A stretch of 42,460 nt of DNA from Oscillospiraceae bacterium (GTDB lineage: Bacteria; Bacillota; Clostridia; Oscillospirales; Oscillospiraceae): contig JAGFXR010000013.1 in the NCBI GenBank assembly GCA_017861365.1, forward strand, positions 1-42,460, in the 5' to 3' direction. The notes under the pieces were generated by a model, which did no database searches, was not told the DNA's origin, and saw only the letters and a list, made by a program, of their open reading frames with translations. The position numbers and the translations under genes are program-made. Positions 18,190-27,473 of the stretch are shown one piece after another. The stretch's first letter is position 1. Every line of letters begins with the position of its first letter.

Positions 18190-18581
18190 ATCTGATGAAC
18201 AATCCTTTCGCAGTGGTGGAGCATGTCCGGACATGGGAGATGAGGCACATGGCGGCAATGCCGATTCACATGATGTCGACCTTTGGGGAAAAGTTTGTGG
18301 AAAATGTTCAAAACTAATGGGTCGTCTCAACCAGCCGTACACTCTAAGTCACAGAAAATCAAAATCTTTGCCACGAAATGGCGATTTTATTAAATTATAA
18401 CCTGTCAAGAATGCGAATTGATGCGGAATTTCTGGGTTGCTCCGGTTAGATGTCACATCGGTCTGCTGGTGTTCAGCCTTATCATATATGATATACCCCA
18501 TTTTTTCAACAGAAAAAATGAAAATGAGAAATCCGACGCTTCCTGTTTGCGGGACGCGTCGGATTGGCGCGGGAGGGGAAT
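18190..18581. other. non-coding interval upstream of mnmE
   Basis: The interval contains the terminator of the upstream gene (18530-18565), a 9-bp AT-rich hairpin (18499-18520), and a TATAAT on the minus strand (18394-18399) with TTGACA only three bases before it, so not a normal promoter pair. Some of mnmE's control should be here, but I cannot place it firmly. Confidence 0.5.
18530..18565 (-). terminator. terminator of the MORN-like repeat gene
   Basis: AATCCGACGC (18530-18539) pairs perfectly with GCGTCGGATT (18556-18565). On the minus strand it is followed by a T-rich tract (TCTCATTTTCATTTTTT). It begins 17 bases after the stop codon. Confidence 0.75.
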
Positions 18582-19532
18582 TCATCCGCATTTGTTGCAG
18601 GTAGAGCAGTCGCCGCAATTCATCCGGCGTGCCCCGGTGAGGTCCCCCTCGATGGGAATCACCCGAAAGCCGCAGTCGGTCAAGGAAAAGCGTTTCTGCC
18701 CCACCGCGTTTTCCGGTGTCACATGGTCGGCTTCAAAGGAAAGGCGCACAGGGATAGTAATGAACTGATCATCCAGCAGGGGATCAGACTGAGCGGTGGG
18801 GCCGAAGAATACGCTTTGCCCGCCGGGCTGAATGATTTCAATGCGGGTGTCCATAGTTGTAACGGTCTGAATGGAGCCATCCGGGAGAAAGGACAGAGAA
18901 TTGGAGTCACCGTGAATCCCCAGCGCGTCTGGGTCAAAGGCGGGAATGACCCCGATGGGCGTGGTGACATCAATGGGATACGGCGGCTCCATCGACTGAA
19001 GCGATCCGTCCTCGTGGAGGGAGAAGCCGATTCTGGTGGGCATGGAACCCTGGGGTGTACGCACACTCACGGTTTCTCCCGGCCAGAGACTCATAGAGTT
19101 CAGCGCCCCGCCGTGATAAAAGTGAATGGCGGTCAGCTTAGCTTGAAGTTCGGCCACAGGCAGAGAAAAAGACAGGGACGGGCACAGTGCAGCTTCCTCC
19201 TCCTCCGACCAATAGGCGGTTATTTTTCCATTGCAGGGGAAGACGCGCCGCAGAGCCCCGTCGGGATAAAAGGTGATAAACTCCGCAGGCAGCGTTCCCA
19301 GCGGCGTGGAAATCAGCTGCTGCTGTTCCAGAGCCACCGATTTCAGCGTTCCGTCGGGATAGAAGGAGATACTTGGAATGTTTTTCTTTCGAACATCTTC
19401 TTGCCACTTGGGAATGACGGGGCCATAACCGGTCTCAATGGTATTCTCCTCGGTCAGCATACAGCTTTCCAAGGTTCCGTCCGCCTCAAGCATGGTGGAG
19501 CTGACTCCGTGAAGCGTCTCAAAAATCCCCAT
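18582..19532 (-). CDS. MORN/YwqK-like repeat protein with a cysteine-rich C-terminus
   Basis: The protein has 316 residues and no signal peptide or membrane helix. It is built of repeated blocks of the form I-x-F-Y-P-D-G-x-L-x-S followed by a Thr-Pro-x-G strand pair. Examples are ISFYPDGTLKSVAL, ITFYPDGALRRVF, IHFYHGGALNSMSL, FSLHEDGSLQSMEP and LSFLPDGSIQTVTT, about six copies. This resembles MORN/YwqK-type repeats. The last 11 residues, CGDCSTCNKCG, hold four cysteines in C-x2-C-x2-C-x2-C spacing, like a metal or Fe-S site. The function is unknown. AAGGAG lies nine bases before the ATG. It lies between carbonic anhydrase and mnmE on the same strand. Confidence 0.75.
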   Translation of the reverse strand: MGIFETLHGVSSTMLEADGTLESCMLTEENTIETGYGPVIPKWQEDVRKKNIPSISFYPDGTLKSVALEQQQLISTPLGTLPAEFITFYPDGALRRVFPCNGKITAYWSEEEEAALCPSLSFSLPVAELQAKLTAIHFYHGGALNSMSLWPGETVSVRTPQGSMPTRIGFSLHEDGSLQSMEPPYPIDVTTPIGVIPAFDPDALGIHGDSNSLSFLPDGSIQTVTTMDTRIEIIQPGGQSVFFGPTAQSDPLLDDQFITIPVRLSFEADHVTPENAVGQKRFSLTDCGFRVIPIEGDLTGARRMNCGDCSTCNKCG

Positions 19533-19616
19533 CCTAATTCACTCCTTACTTAATGATGCCTGCCGGACGGCAGATGAAACTCAGGCGGCCCGTGGGGTTT
19601 GCCCTGCGGCTGCCTG

Positions 19617-20171
19617 TTACGCGTCCAAAAGGGTGACTGCTCCTGTCTCCGGATCCATAATTAACCCAGAAACCTCCACGTCGTGGGGAACAAAGGGGTG
19701 GCTCTGAATGGTTTCCACTGTGGAGATGACCGAGCTTTTGACATCGTCAAAGCCGCTGAGCCAGTGATCCAGGTCAAAACCGCAGTAGCGAACCAGATCA
19801 ATGGTTTCGGGCTGAATGCCGTGGGCACGCATCTTGTCGATAATCCGTTCAGGGTCAAGCCTCTGCATGCCGCAGTCGTAATGCCCGATGACCAGAACTT
19901 CCTTGACCCCAAGCTCATAAATGGCAACCATCAGGCTGCGCATCACGCTTCCAAAGGGGTGGCTGACCACACCGCCGGCGTTTTTAATGATCTTGACGTC
20001 TCCGTTTTTGACGTTCAATGCGGCGGGGAGCAGCTCGGTCAGACGGGTATCCATACAGGAGAGAATCGCCAGCTTCTTAGTGGGATATTTGGTAGATTTG
20101 TAATGCTCATATCGCTTTTCCGATACAAACGTCTGATTAAACTCCAAAATCTGCTTTACGTTTTCGGTCAT
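19617..20171 (-). CDS. beta-class carbonic anhydrase
   Basis: The 184-residue cytosolic zinc enzyme interconverts CO2 and bicarbonate. Zinc ligands are Cys39, His97 and Cys100, with the Asp41-Arg43 dyad (SCMDTRL) and GHYDCGM, both standard for beta-carbonic anhydrases of the YtiB branch. The ATG at 20171 is chosen because AAGGAG lies nine bases before it; an earlier in-frame start would read through the ribosome binding site. It probably supplies bicarbonate to carboxylases. Spaced 74 bases from the metallopeptidase gene upstream. Confidence 0.95.
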   Translation of the reverse strand: MTENVKQILEFNQTFVSEKRYEHYKSTKYPTKKLAILSCMDTRLTELLPAALNVKNGDVKIIKNAGGVVSHPFGSVMRSLMVAIYELGVKEVLVIGHYDCGMQRLDPERIIDKMRAHGIQPETIDLVRYCGFDLDHWLSGFDDVKSSVISTVETIQSHPFVPHDVEVSGLIMDPETGAVTLLDA

Positions 20172-20245
20172 AACAGAGATCTCCTTATGGGAACAGAATT
20201 CTTTCGTCACCCATTATAACATAAATACCGGTGAGCCGCCAAGAC

Positions 20246-20986
20246 TTATTCGGCATCCAGGTCTTTCCGGTTCCCGGGCGCGCCGCTCTCCACGGAAGGC
20301 CCCCGATCTCCGAGGTTGAGCCGCTTTCGGATCATTCTCCAATCGGGAAGAAAGCGGTCCATATACCCTTTGAAAATATGGTTATGGCTTGGTTCCAGCA
20401 AATGCACCAGCTCGTGCATAATGACATATTCCAGGCACTCGGGCGGCTTTTTCACCAGCTGCAGGTTCAGCCAGACGCGCCGTTTGGCGACATTACAGGT
20501 TCCCCACCTCGTGCGCATATCTTTGATGTGCCACTCGTCCGCCGCCACGCCCACCCGCTGCTGACACCGTTCCAGAATCGGGGGAATCGCGGCCTTCAGC
20601 TCAAGGCGGTACCAGCTGTTGAGCGCCGCCGCGCACTGCTGGGGCGTGCTGCCCTCCCGTACCCGCAGCGCCGCGCTTTGCTCCGAGAGCAGCACGCCAT
20701 TCTTTCCGCCGCCGTGGATCGTTTCCATTGGATAGCTTCTGCCCCAAAGCTCAAGAAATTCAACCCCGCCGCCAGATTCCAGCCTCGGGCGCTGGAGAAA
20801 AGCGGCCTGCTGCTTTTTAATCCAGGGGAGCTTTGCCTCCACGAAGGCACGCAGAAGCTCATCCCGTACCAGCCGCGGCGCGGTGAGCTTTACGCTTCCG
20901 TCGGGCGGCTTCACCCGAAGATACATATGCTTGATTCCTTTTTTTTCAACCGAAATCTCAATGCCGCCAACAATGATGCTTTTCAT
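20246..20986 (-). CDS. YgjP/SprT-like zinc metallopeptidase (M48-type)
   Basis: The protein has 246 residues from the ATG at 20986, preceded by GGGAG at seven bases; a TTG at 21022 is the alternative. The YgjP-like domain covers about 20-230. HELVH (191-195) plus His201 form the zinc site H-E-x2-H-x5-H. Upstream TRWGTCN (159-165) is the family's conserved Trp-Gly-Cys/Ser block. No signal peptide is seen, so it is cytosolic. Family members are linked to restriction-type loci and housekeeping roles, with no proven substrate. It lies 45 bases after the histidine kinase gene. Confidence 0.9.
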   Translation of the reverse strand: MKSIIVGGIEISVEKKGIKHMYLRVKPPDGSVKLTAPRLVRDELLRAFVEAKLPWIKKQQAAFLQRPRLESGGGVEFLELWGRSYPMETIHGGGKNGVLLSEQSAALRVREGSTPQQCAAALNSWYRLELKAAIPPILERCQQRVGVAADEWHIKDMRTRWGTCNVAKRRVWLNLQLVKKPPECLEYVIMHELVHLLEPSHNHIFKGYMDRFLPDWRMIRKRLNLGDRGPSVESGAPGNRKDLDAE

Positions 20987-21031
20987 AATGCCGCTCCCGT
21001 TTCTTGCTGTCAAGCCCTGCAACCCGGCTGC

Positions 21032-22492
21032 TTATGACGCGGGCGGTTCCATTTTTTTGATCTCTTTGGATTCAGGGAAAAGTACCGTGAAGGTGGTGCC
21101 GGATTCCTGTGTGCTTTCCACGAAAATTTTACCCCGGTGGGTGTCCACAATGGATTGAGCGATGGCCAGCCCCAGTCCATATCCCCCCGTCTCCCGGGTG
21201 CGGGCGGTGTCGGCCCGGAAAAAGCGTTCAAACACATGAGGCAGCCGTTCGGGCGGGATGGGCTCCCCGGTGTTGTGGACGGAAAGGCTGATTTTATCCT
21301 GCGCCCGCTTCAGGGACACCTTGACGGCGCCGGGTTTCCCGGCATATTTGCAGGCATTGTCCACCAGAATGATGACAAGCCGCTGGAGCTGGTTTTCGTT
21401 GCCGCAGATATGCAGCCCGGGTGAAATATCGGCGTCCAGAGAGACGCCCTGTTCAAAGGCCACCGACTCAAAGGGAAGCAGGCTGCTCCACATCAGGTCG
21501 GTCAGGCAGAGCGTGGTATGGGTCAGATGATTATCCAGCTTGGCCGCATCGCCCTTTGCCAGAAACAACATGTCCTGCACCAGCTGCTTCATGCGCTCGG
21601 CTTCATTCTGGATGTATTCCACCCATTTTACCTGCCGGGCGATGGTATCCTCCTGATGGGTCAGAAGGATGTTCGTGTCGGCCAGAATCACCGTGAGGGG
21701 CGTCTTCAGTTCGTGGGAAGCATCCGCCAGAAACTGCTGCTGCCGTCGCCACGCCTCGTCCACAGGGTGGACGGAGATTCCGGAGAGAAACACGCTGATG
21801 CAAAAAAAGCAGAACAGCGCGATGCCGCCCACCAGCAGAGAGCTGAGAATCAGGTCTCTCATGGCGTCCAGCTCCCAGGTCTGATCGGCAAAGGCGATGA
21901 CCGTCTGAGTGGGGCCGTTGCTGATGGTAAAGCGCAGATTCAAGTCTGAGAGCAGACCGTCTTTTTTGCCGGTGGCCAGAGCCTCGGATACGGCGGAGGA
22001 CACCATTTCATCGCTCATATCCACATTGCCGCCGGTCTCCTGGGTGACTTGGTTGGAGGAATCCAGAATGACGGAGAAAACCGGTATGATGGTCGTAAAC
22101 TGGCCGTCGGCATCATCATTCTGAAAGGTATCGCTTTTGCCGCTGTCGCCAGAGGGCTTATTGTCGGCACCTGTGCCGTTTTTGGAAGCGTCTCCAGCAT
22201 CTGACGCGGAAGAGGAACCGCTGCTGTCGGATTTCCCGTTGCTGTCCTCAGAGGAACCTGTTTCGATGTCATTGCCGGAAGGGGTATTTCCCATGGCTCC
22301 CGAGGGCTGCCGATCCAAAATAGGCAGCTGCATCAGGCCAGGACTGCTGGCAGCCTGATGCAGGGCCTCGGTGCTTTTTCTGACATTACTCTGATAGGAG
22401 GTAATCAGCAAGATCGCGAACACCATAATCAGAACGAGACTGATCAAAAGCATGTTGACCAGTACGAATTTTCGACGCAGCTTACGGATCAT
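21032..22492 (-). CDS. orphan membrane sensor histidine kinase
   Basis: The product has 486 residues from the ATG at 22492, which has GAGG eight bases upstream inside the preceding gene. Transmembrane helices lie at about 9-31 and 213-238. The extracellular part includes a low-complexity Ser/Gly/Asp/Asn segment (about 63-131) before a folded sensor region. No HAMP domain is evident. The H-box is HELKTPL with His260, followed by an N-box (LVDNACKYA) and the ATP lid GYGLGLAIAQ. The start overlaps the stop of the phosphopantetheinyl transferase gene (ATGA), so translation is probably coupled. No response regulator gene lies in the window, so its partner is unknown. Confidence 0.9.
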   Translation of the reverse strand: MIRKLRRKFVLVNMLLISLVLIMVFAILLITSYQSNVRKSTEALHQAASSPGLMQLPILDRQPSGAMGNTPSGNDIETGSSEDSNGKSDSSGSSSASDAGDASKNGTGADNKPSGDSGKSDTFQNDDADGQFTTIIPVFSVILDSSNQVTQETGGNVDMSDEMVSSAVSEALATGKKDGLLSDLNLRFTISNGPTQTVIAFADQTWELDAMRDLILSSLLVGGIALFCFFCISVFLSGISVHPVDEAWRRQQQFLADASHELKTPLTVILADTNILLTHQEDTIARQVKWVEYIQNEAERMKQLVQDMLFLAKGDAAKLDNHLTHTTLCLTDLMWSSLLPFESVAFEQGVSLDADISPGLHICGNENQLQRLVIILVDNACKYAGKPGAVKVSLKRAQDKISLSVHNTGEPIPPERLPHVFERFFRADTARTRETGGYGLGLAIAQSIVDTHRGKIFVESTQESGTTFTVLFPESKEIKKMEPPAS

Positions 22493-23115
22493 TTCAGTGT
22501 CCTCCCCGATGCGGCGGATGAGCCGGGACCGTTCGGTTTTGTTTGGCGAATTTGCGGACAAGCGCGGCTGATTTTATCCTCGATCCCGGCGCCGCCGTCA
22601 GGCGTCGGAGAAATCCAGCACAGCTGTGAACCGCGCTCCAGCGAATCGCAGACTGCCGCCGCGCAGAAAGTTCCATCCGAGAAGGGTTTACGGGGAATAT
22701 CATCTGGAACCACCAGGCGGCTCGGGCGGGATAGTCCGTCGCCGGTATATTTGCAATAGGCCTCCTTGACCGTCCAGAGGAGGTAAAATTCCTTCCAGCC
22801 GCCGCCGTTTTGGCAGAACAGAGCATATTCCTCCTGCGTCAGGGCGAAGCGGGGCAGAGACGGGCGGCGGGGCCGAACCACCTCAATATCTACGCCGACA
22901 GGCGTGTCGGCAAGACCCAGCAGGAGGAATGGGCCGCTGTGGGAAAGATTAAAGTGAATTTCCGGACATTGGGGAAAAAACGGTTTGCCGCCGGATGCCC
23001 GGGCGATAGCGGGCAGCGTATCCCGGCCGCAGAATCGCCTCAGGCCATATAGGAGCAGGTCGTCCGCAGTGAGCCCGGCCCGCCGCAGGTCGCAGGCAAT
23101 CAGCAAAAGCCCCAT
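22489..23115 (-). CDS. 4'-phosphopantetheinyl transferase (Sfp superfamily)
   Basis: The 208-residue enzyme moves phosphopantetheine from coenzyme A to a serine of carrier proteins. The motifs are in order: FNLSHSG (56-62), GVDIE with Asp76 and Glu78 as Mg ligands, and W114-x2-K117-E118-x3-K122. GGGAGA lies six bases before the ATG at 23115; a longer in-frame start at 23181 is not needed. The C-terminus from about 180 is Pro/Gly-rich and poorly conserved, and its last codons carry the ribosome binding site of the kinase gene. No polyketide, peptide synthetase or carrier gene is nearby, so it may serve a carrier elsewhere or replace AcpS. Confidence 0.93.
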   Translation of the reverse strand: MGLLLIACDLRRAGLTADDLLLYGLRRFCGRDTLPAIARASGGKPFFPQCPEIHFNLSHSGPFLLLGLADTPVGVDIEVVRPRRPSLPRFALTQEEYALFCQNGGGWKEFYLLWTVKEAYCKYTGDGLSRPSRLVVPDDIPRKPFSDGTFCAAAVCDSLERGSQLCWISPTPDGGAGIEDKISRACPQIRQTKPNGPGSSAASGRTLK

Positions 23116-23207
23116 GAAGTATCTCCCTGATGAAAATGTCGTGAACAGCAACGGCTTGAGCCGGAGCACACCCCGAAACAAACCATACTGCTTCGCGCAA
23201 TCGGAGG

Positions 23208-23417
23208 TTATAGGGTAAAGTCCTCATCCCGCAGCTTACTGAAATCCGGAGCCGCGGGGCGGGGCGGGACACGCTTGAGCGGATCATACCGAAAGCCGCG
23301 GCAGTGCCCTTCCGACGGCATCACGCCTTTTCGCGTGCACATCACAGTCTCCGAATCCAGCATGACGGAATTTTGGCAGTAACCGCACCGCGGCTCCATG
23401 TTTTTGCGAAACAGCAC
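23208..23417 (-). CDS. small conserved protein with a four-cysteine motif
   Basis: The 69-residue protein starts at GTG with GGGAGGG six bases upstream. Cys11-x2-Cys14, Cys27 and Cys39 could form one zinc site (PRCGYCQ ... VMCTRKG ... GHCRGFRYDP). The second half, LKRVPPRPAAPDFSKLRDEDFTL, is a proline-rich tail. The same arrangement occurs in small conserved proteins of Clostridia with no known role. It lies 36 bases after ylbJ, so it is probably cotranscribed. Confidence 0.8.
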   Translation of the reverse strand: MLFRKNMEPRCGYCQNSVMLDSETVMCTRKGVMPSEGHCRGFRYDPLKRVPPRPAAPDFSKLRDEDFTL

Positions 23418-23453
23418 GGCAATCCCTCCCCAGACAAAGCCACATGATTCCTT

Positions 23454-24653
23454 CTACTTTATCATTGATGATATCACAGATGCCGTTCGCTTTCCACTCT
23501 TTTTTCGCCCTGTCAGCGCGGCGATGAAAAAGAAAATGAGAAACACCACCCAGGCAGCCACCACAGAAATGGCGATGGCGGCGCTGAACTCCATCGAGCT
23601 GATAGCGTCCACCTGATCCGCCAGATAAACCGACACCGGAGCCTGAAAGGAGAAAATATGGGTGACGGCAAATACCAAAGCCGCCGAGATGACGCCGTGG
23701 AGCAGTTTTCCGATCAGATAGCTGCGGGGCGACAGACCGCTGCTTCCGAGAAAGGAGAGTACCTGACAGTGCACGGAGATTCCTGCCCAGCCGAGAATAA
23801 AGGCAGCCATGGACATGCGTCCGGAGAGGGAACCCGTACCGGATACGGACCAGACGCCGGAGGAAATTTCCAACACTCCGGTCAGAAAACGCTCCGCCCA
23901 CTCCTGAGTAAAACCGATGGGCGAAAAAACAGCGGCAAGCGCGCCCGCCAGCGCGCCCATGACACCGGATAAAAACAGCAGACGCAGCACCACTGTGAAG
24001 AAAACCACAAACGCGCAAATGTTCAGAGCGGAATTCAGGGCGCTTTTGATGGAATTGACAAAGGCGGCTGTAAAATGAGTTACCTCAATGCGGTTTTGCA
24101 CCGGACGGCCGCGGTGACGGCCGCTGCTTCGGTGATAAAACCGGAACAGAATCCCCACACAGATAGAGGCCGCCGCATGAGCAAAATATAAGGTTATACC
24201 GATTTTGCTGTTGGAAAATACACCGGCTCCCACCACGCCCAAAATAAAGGCGGGACCGGAATTATTGCAGAAGGACAGAAGCCGTTCCGCTTCCTCCTTG
24301 GTGCAGGAGCCTTTTTCATAGAGGTGAATGGCGGTCTGAGCGCCCACGGGATACCCACCCACAAAGCCAAGCGCCACGGCGGAGGCGCAGCAGCCCGGTA
24401 CGTTAAAGAGCGGACGCATCACCCGCTCCAGTGCGCGCCCAAGATATCCCGAAAGTCCCAGCTCCACCACCAGAGAGGACAGGACGAAAAACGGAAACAG
24501 GGATGGAATGATGACATTATAGCAGAGCGTGAGTCCGGTTTTTCCCGCCTCTATGGCCTCTTTGGGGAAGAGCAGCAGAGCCATGGTTGCGATTAACAAC
24601 ACAATCCCCAGTATCAGATCCCGTATTTTTTGCCGTCCCAGCATGTGAGCCAT
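23454..24653 (-). CDS. ylbJ: sporulation integral membrane protein YlbJ (SpoVV)
   Basis: This 399-residue membrane protein has 9-10 hydrophobic helices and nucleoside-recognition-type domain motifs. YNVIIPSLFPFFVLSS and GFVGGYPVGAQTA in the first half and LEISSGV and FILGWAGISVHCQ in the second are the paired signatures of YlbJ. In Bacillus, YlbJ/SpoVV is needed to move dipicolinic acid into the forespore. The ATG at 24653 is seven bases after GGAGG and is chosen over two neighbouring ATGs. It is the first gene of a run of minus-strand genes down to mnmE. Confidence 0.9.
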   Translation of the reverse strand: MAHMLGRQKIRDLILGIVLLIATMALLLFPKEAIEAGKTGLTLCYNVIIPSLFPFFVLSSLVVELGLSGYLGRALERVMRPLFNVPGCCASAVALGFVGGYPVGAQTAIHLYEKGSCTKEEAERLLSFCNNSGPAFILGVVGAGVFSNSKIGITLYFAHAAASICVGILFRFYHRSSGRHRGRPVQNRIEVTHFTAAFVNSIKSALNSALNICAFVVFFTVVLRLLFLSGVMGALAGALAAVFSPIGFTQEWAERFLTGVLEISSGVWSVSGTGSLSGRMSMAAFILGWAGISVHCQVLSFLGSSGLSPRSYLIGKLLHGVISAALVFAVTHIFSFQAPVSVYLADQVDAISSMEFSAAIAISVVAAWVVFLIFFFIAALTGRKKSGKRTASVISSMIK

Positions 24654-24927
24654 CCAATCACCTCCCATGGATAAAGGGTATGCGGCAAACTCGTCCCCCT
24701 TGCGCGGGACAGCCGAAAAAATTTGAAAAGAAACGGGAGGCTTAACTTAGAAGTATAGATATCATGTTGTTGAAAAAATAAAATAGGCAGGAACAAACTG
24801 GAAAGAACTATTATCATAACCAAAGAAAACTTAATTTTATTGTGCATTGTGAATAGTGCAAAACGACAATAAATAAGATATCCTATTGAATATACCGGAA
24901 GGTATTATAAAGGAGGAACAAACGAAA
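24654..24927. other. divergent intergenic region between ylbJ and the first SLH gene
   Basis: This AT-rich stretch should hold promoters for both strands, but no pair of consensus hexamers with proper spacing stands out. A small hairpin ATACC-GGAA-GGTAT (24895-24906) sits just before the AAGGAGG of the SLH gene and could affect its translation. Confidence 0.4.
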
Positions 24928-27447
24928 ATGAGGAAAGCAAAGAAATTTTTTGCCCTGATCCTTTGTCTCAGCATGGCTGTCAGCCTGTTGACCACAGGCG
25001 TCAGTGCCGCATCCGCATCGGCCTCAGCTTCCACCGGCGCCTCTACCAGTTCTGCATTGACGGATTTTTCCCAGAGCACACATCAGGATGCCGTGAGCCT
25101 GATGGTTAAGCTGGGACTGATTAACGGCATTGTTCAATCGGACAATACTGTAGCCTTTGAGCCATCCGGCAGCCTGACCCGGGCGCAGATGGCCAAAATT
25201 ATTGTCACGGCACTTAATCTGGTGAATACTCAGACACTCTCGTCATCAGACACTTTTACCGATACGTCAGCAAGCTGGGCTGAGAGCTACATTACCGCCT
25301 GCGCAGGCATCGGCGTGATCGACGGCCTGGGCGACGGAACCTTCAATCCGGACGGTACGGTGACTGTGATTGAAGCCGCGAAAATGCTCCTTACAGCAAT
25401 GGGAGTTTCCGGTTTGAGCGGCTCCGACTGGCAGACCGCGGCTGAAACCTCCGCGGAGACATATGGTCTGCTCTCCGGCATCACCGCCGCCGCAACCGAC
25501 GCCATTACCCGCGACGACGCGGCTCAGCTGATTTATAACGCCCTGACCAGCGCAAGCTACAACGGCTCCGGCGCGCTGCCCAACGTGATTGTCATTTCCG
25601 ACAGCGCCACGAAGAGCATCACCGTCGGCAGCAACACACTGGTGACCACCGTGGAGGGCAAGCTTCTCACCGCTGTCAAGGACGGCACTGAATTTGATTA
25701 CAGCATTCCCGGAACCTATGCCGACTGCCAGTTTGTAACCACCGACGCAATTGGCCAGATTGGCTCCTTCGGCGGCGGCGGGGAAGGTGACTACGATTTC
25801 CGCACCGGCCTGTACATTGATGAGAACGGAATTGATCAGGATCTGTCCGTTACCGGCGCGATTACCGGCGGAACTTACGACGACACCACCATTTCCGGCA
25901 TCACTATGAACTCCACCAGCCAGAATTTCAACGGTATTATTGTAAACGGCGACCAGAACGTCACCATTAAGGATTCCGTCTTTAACTTCCTCTCCCAAAG
26001 TGACGGCTCCGTGGTCAACGATTTCTCCGGTCTCGGCGCGGTTATCTCCGCCTTCAACGGCGCGAAGGTCACATTGGATAATGTGAAGATTACCACTGAC
26101 GGAGTTGCCCGTCTGTCCTCCTTCACCGATGAGTATGCCACAACCGTCATTCAAAACTCCGAGGTCAATGTCAACGGCGGCACGGTCTATGACGGCTACC
26201 AGAACAGTGCCGACCAGTCCGTGATGGTGGCGCCTCCCTGGGTACTGGGTATCACCGGAAATGCCCGGGGAACCAACCTGGAGGGCAATTATTCCTCCAC
26301 CATTGTTTTGAACTCCGATATGAATGCCAACCAATGGGGCGTTGTCTCTACCGACGCAGGCTCCAATATGCAGCTGTTTATCGCCGACTCTACCCTGACC
26401 CTGAAGGGCGAGGGGCAGACAGATGATCCCTTCAGCACCAACTACGGCGCCGGTTACGGTACCTACGCCATTGGCAACGCCCAGGAATTCTTCTATGGCG
26501 CGACCCTCAATGTTGGTACCTACGCTACCATTTTCACCGGCGGTTACGCCACCTATGCCTCCTCCAACGGCACCCTGACCGCCTATTCCATGGATACCTC
26601 CGGCACAACCACCGACTTTTTAGGCAATCAGGTCAATGCATTCACCACCGACGCGCTGGCTTCCGTGGAAGGTAAGGGGCAGAACACTGTCATCAATTCC
26701 GACGCGTTCGGCTTTATGGCTCACGGCGCGGGCGGAGCGCTGGTTACGGACGGAACCATTGTGAACACCGATAACGCGGTATTCCTCATGAAGACCAGCG
26801 ATTTCGATATCGAAGTCAGCGACGGCGCACAGCTCAACACCGCGGACGGCGTGATTCTCCAGATGATGGATAATGACGATTCGCTGGTGGGCGTGGGCAG
26901 CATGGGCTCCGGCGGTCCCATTTTTAACACCTCCTATCACGAGGATGCCGGCTGGCATGAGGGCACTGTGGGCACCACCGTGAACAGTGGCTCGGCGGTT
27001 ACCTTTGCCGCGGAGGATGTCACCCTCAATGGCAATTTCTACAACGGAACCGGCAACTATGCCATTAACGGCGCCTACACCGGCAACACCATGCAGCTTA
27101 CCTTCGGTGCCGACGCTATTCTCAACGGCGCCATCGCCGCCACGGGCGTGATGCACGTGGACGAAAACGGCAAGCAGAATACTGATTTCACCATCGATCA
27201 ATACTACTATCTGGGCCATCTGGCTAACACCAACTATTACAATGGCGCTAACGACGTTGAGGTCACCATGAAGGACGGCGCGGTCTGGAATGTGACCGGA
27301 AACTCCCTGCTCACCGAGCTGGTGGTTGACAAGGCCGCCAACATCAAGGCCGCTTCCGGAACCCTGACCGTCACGGTCAACGGAACCGCAGTCACCCTGG
27401 AGGACGGCAAGACCTACACCGGGACCATCGAGCTGACCGTAAGCTGA
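24928..27447 (+). CDS. SLH-domain surface protein with a beta-helix passenger (single module)
   Basis: The protein has 839 residues from the ATG at 24928, with AAGGAGG 11 bases upstream. A signal peptide (about 1-33, ending VSAAS) is followed by three S-layer homology segments, at about 46-103 (LTRAQMAKI), 108-165 (TFTDTSASWAESYI, VTVIEAAKML) and 178-208 (ITRDDAAQLI). These hold the protein on pyruvylated secondary wall polymer in other Firmicutes. The rest is a long Gly/Asn/Thr/Ser-rich series of beta-strand turns with landmark motifs APPWVLG (about 432), AQEFFYGATLNVGTYATIFTGG, AFGFMAHGAGG and VILQMMDNDDS, ending HVDENG ... TYTGTIELTVS. It is a paralogue of the next gene. Ligand or enzyme activity is unknown. 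Confidence 0.88.
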   Translation: MRKAKKFFALILCLSMAVSLLTTGVSAASASASASTGASTSSALTDFSQSTHQDAVSLMVKLGLINGIVQSDNTVAFEPSGSLTRAQMAKIIVTALNLVNTQTLSSSDTFTDTSASWAESYITACAGIGVIDGLGDGTFNPDGTVTVIEAAKMLLTAMGVSGLSGSDWQTAAETSAETYGLLSGITAAATDAITRDDAAQLIYNALTSASYNGSGALPNVIVISDSATKSITVGSNTLVTTVEGKLLTAVKDGTEFDYSIPGTYADCQFVTTDAIGQIGSFGGGGEGDYDFRTGLYIDENGIDQDLSVTGAITGGTYDDTTISGITMNSTSQNFNGIIVNGDQNVTIKDSVFNFLSQSDGSVVNDFSGLGAVISAFNGAKVTLDNVKITTDGVARLSSFTDEYATTVIQNSEVNVNGGTVYDGYQNSADQSVMVAPPWVLGITGNARGTNLEGNYSSTIVLNSDMNANQWGVVSTDAGSNMQLFIADSTLTLKGEGQTDDPFSTNYGAGYGTYAIGNAQEFFYGATLNVGTYATIFTGGYATYASSNGTLTAYSMDTSGTTTDFLGNQVNAFTTDALASVEGKGQNTVINSDAFGFMAHGAGGALVTDGTIVNTDNAVFLMKTSDFDIEVSDGAQLNTADGVILQMMDNDDSLVGVGSMGSGGPIFNTSYHEDAGWHEGTVGTTVNSGSAVTFAAEDVTLNGNFYNGTGNYAINGAYTGNTMQLTFGADAILNGAIAATGVMHVDENGKQNTDFTIDQYYYLGHLANTNYYNGANDVEVTMKDGAVWNVTGNSLLTELVVDKAANIKAASGTLTVTVNGTAVTLEDGKTYTGTIELTVS

Positions 27448-27473
27448 CCAAGCAAGCGTTTTTACCATAGACG

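Noticed and set aside
18296-18304. TGTGGAAAA, close to a DnaA box, upstream of mnmE (a gene often near the origin)
   Set aside because: Only one near-match is present, with no cluster of boxes, no dnaA, no rpmH-rnpA-yidC-jag and no AT-rich unwinding region, so an origin is not supported.
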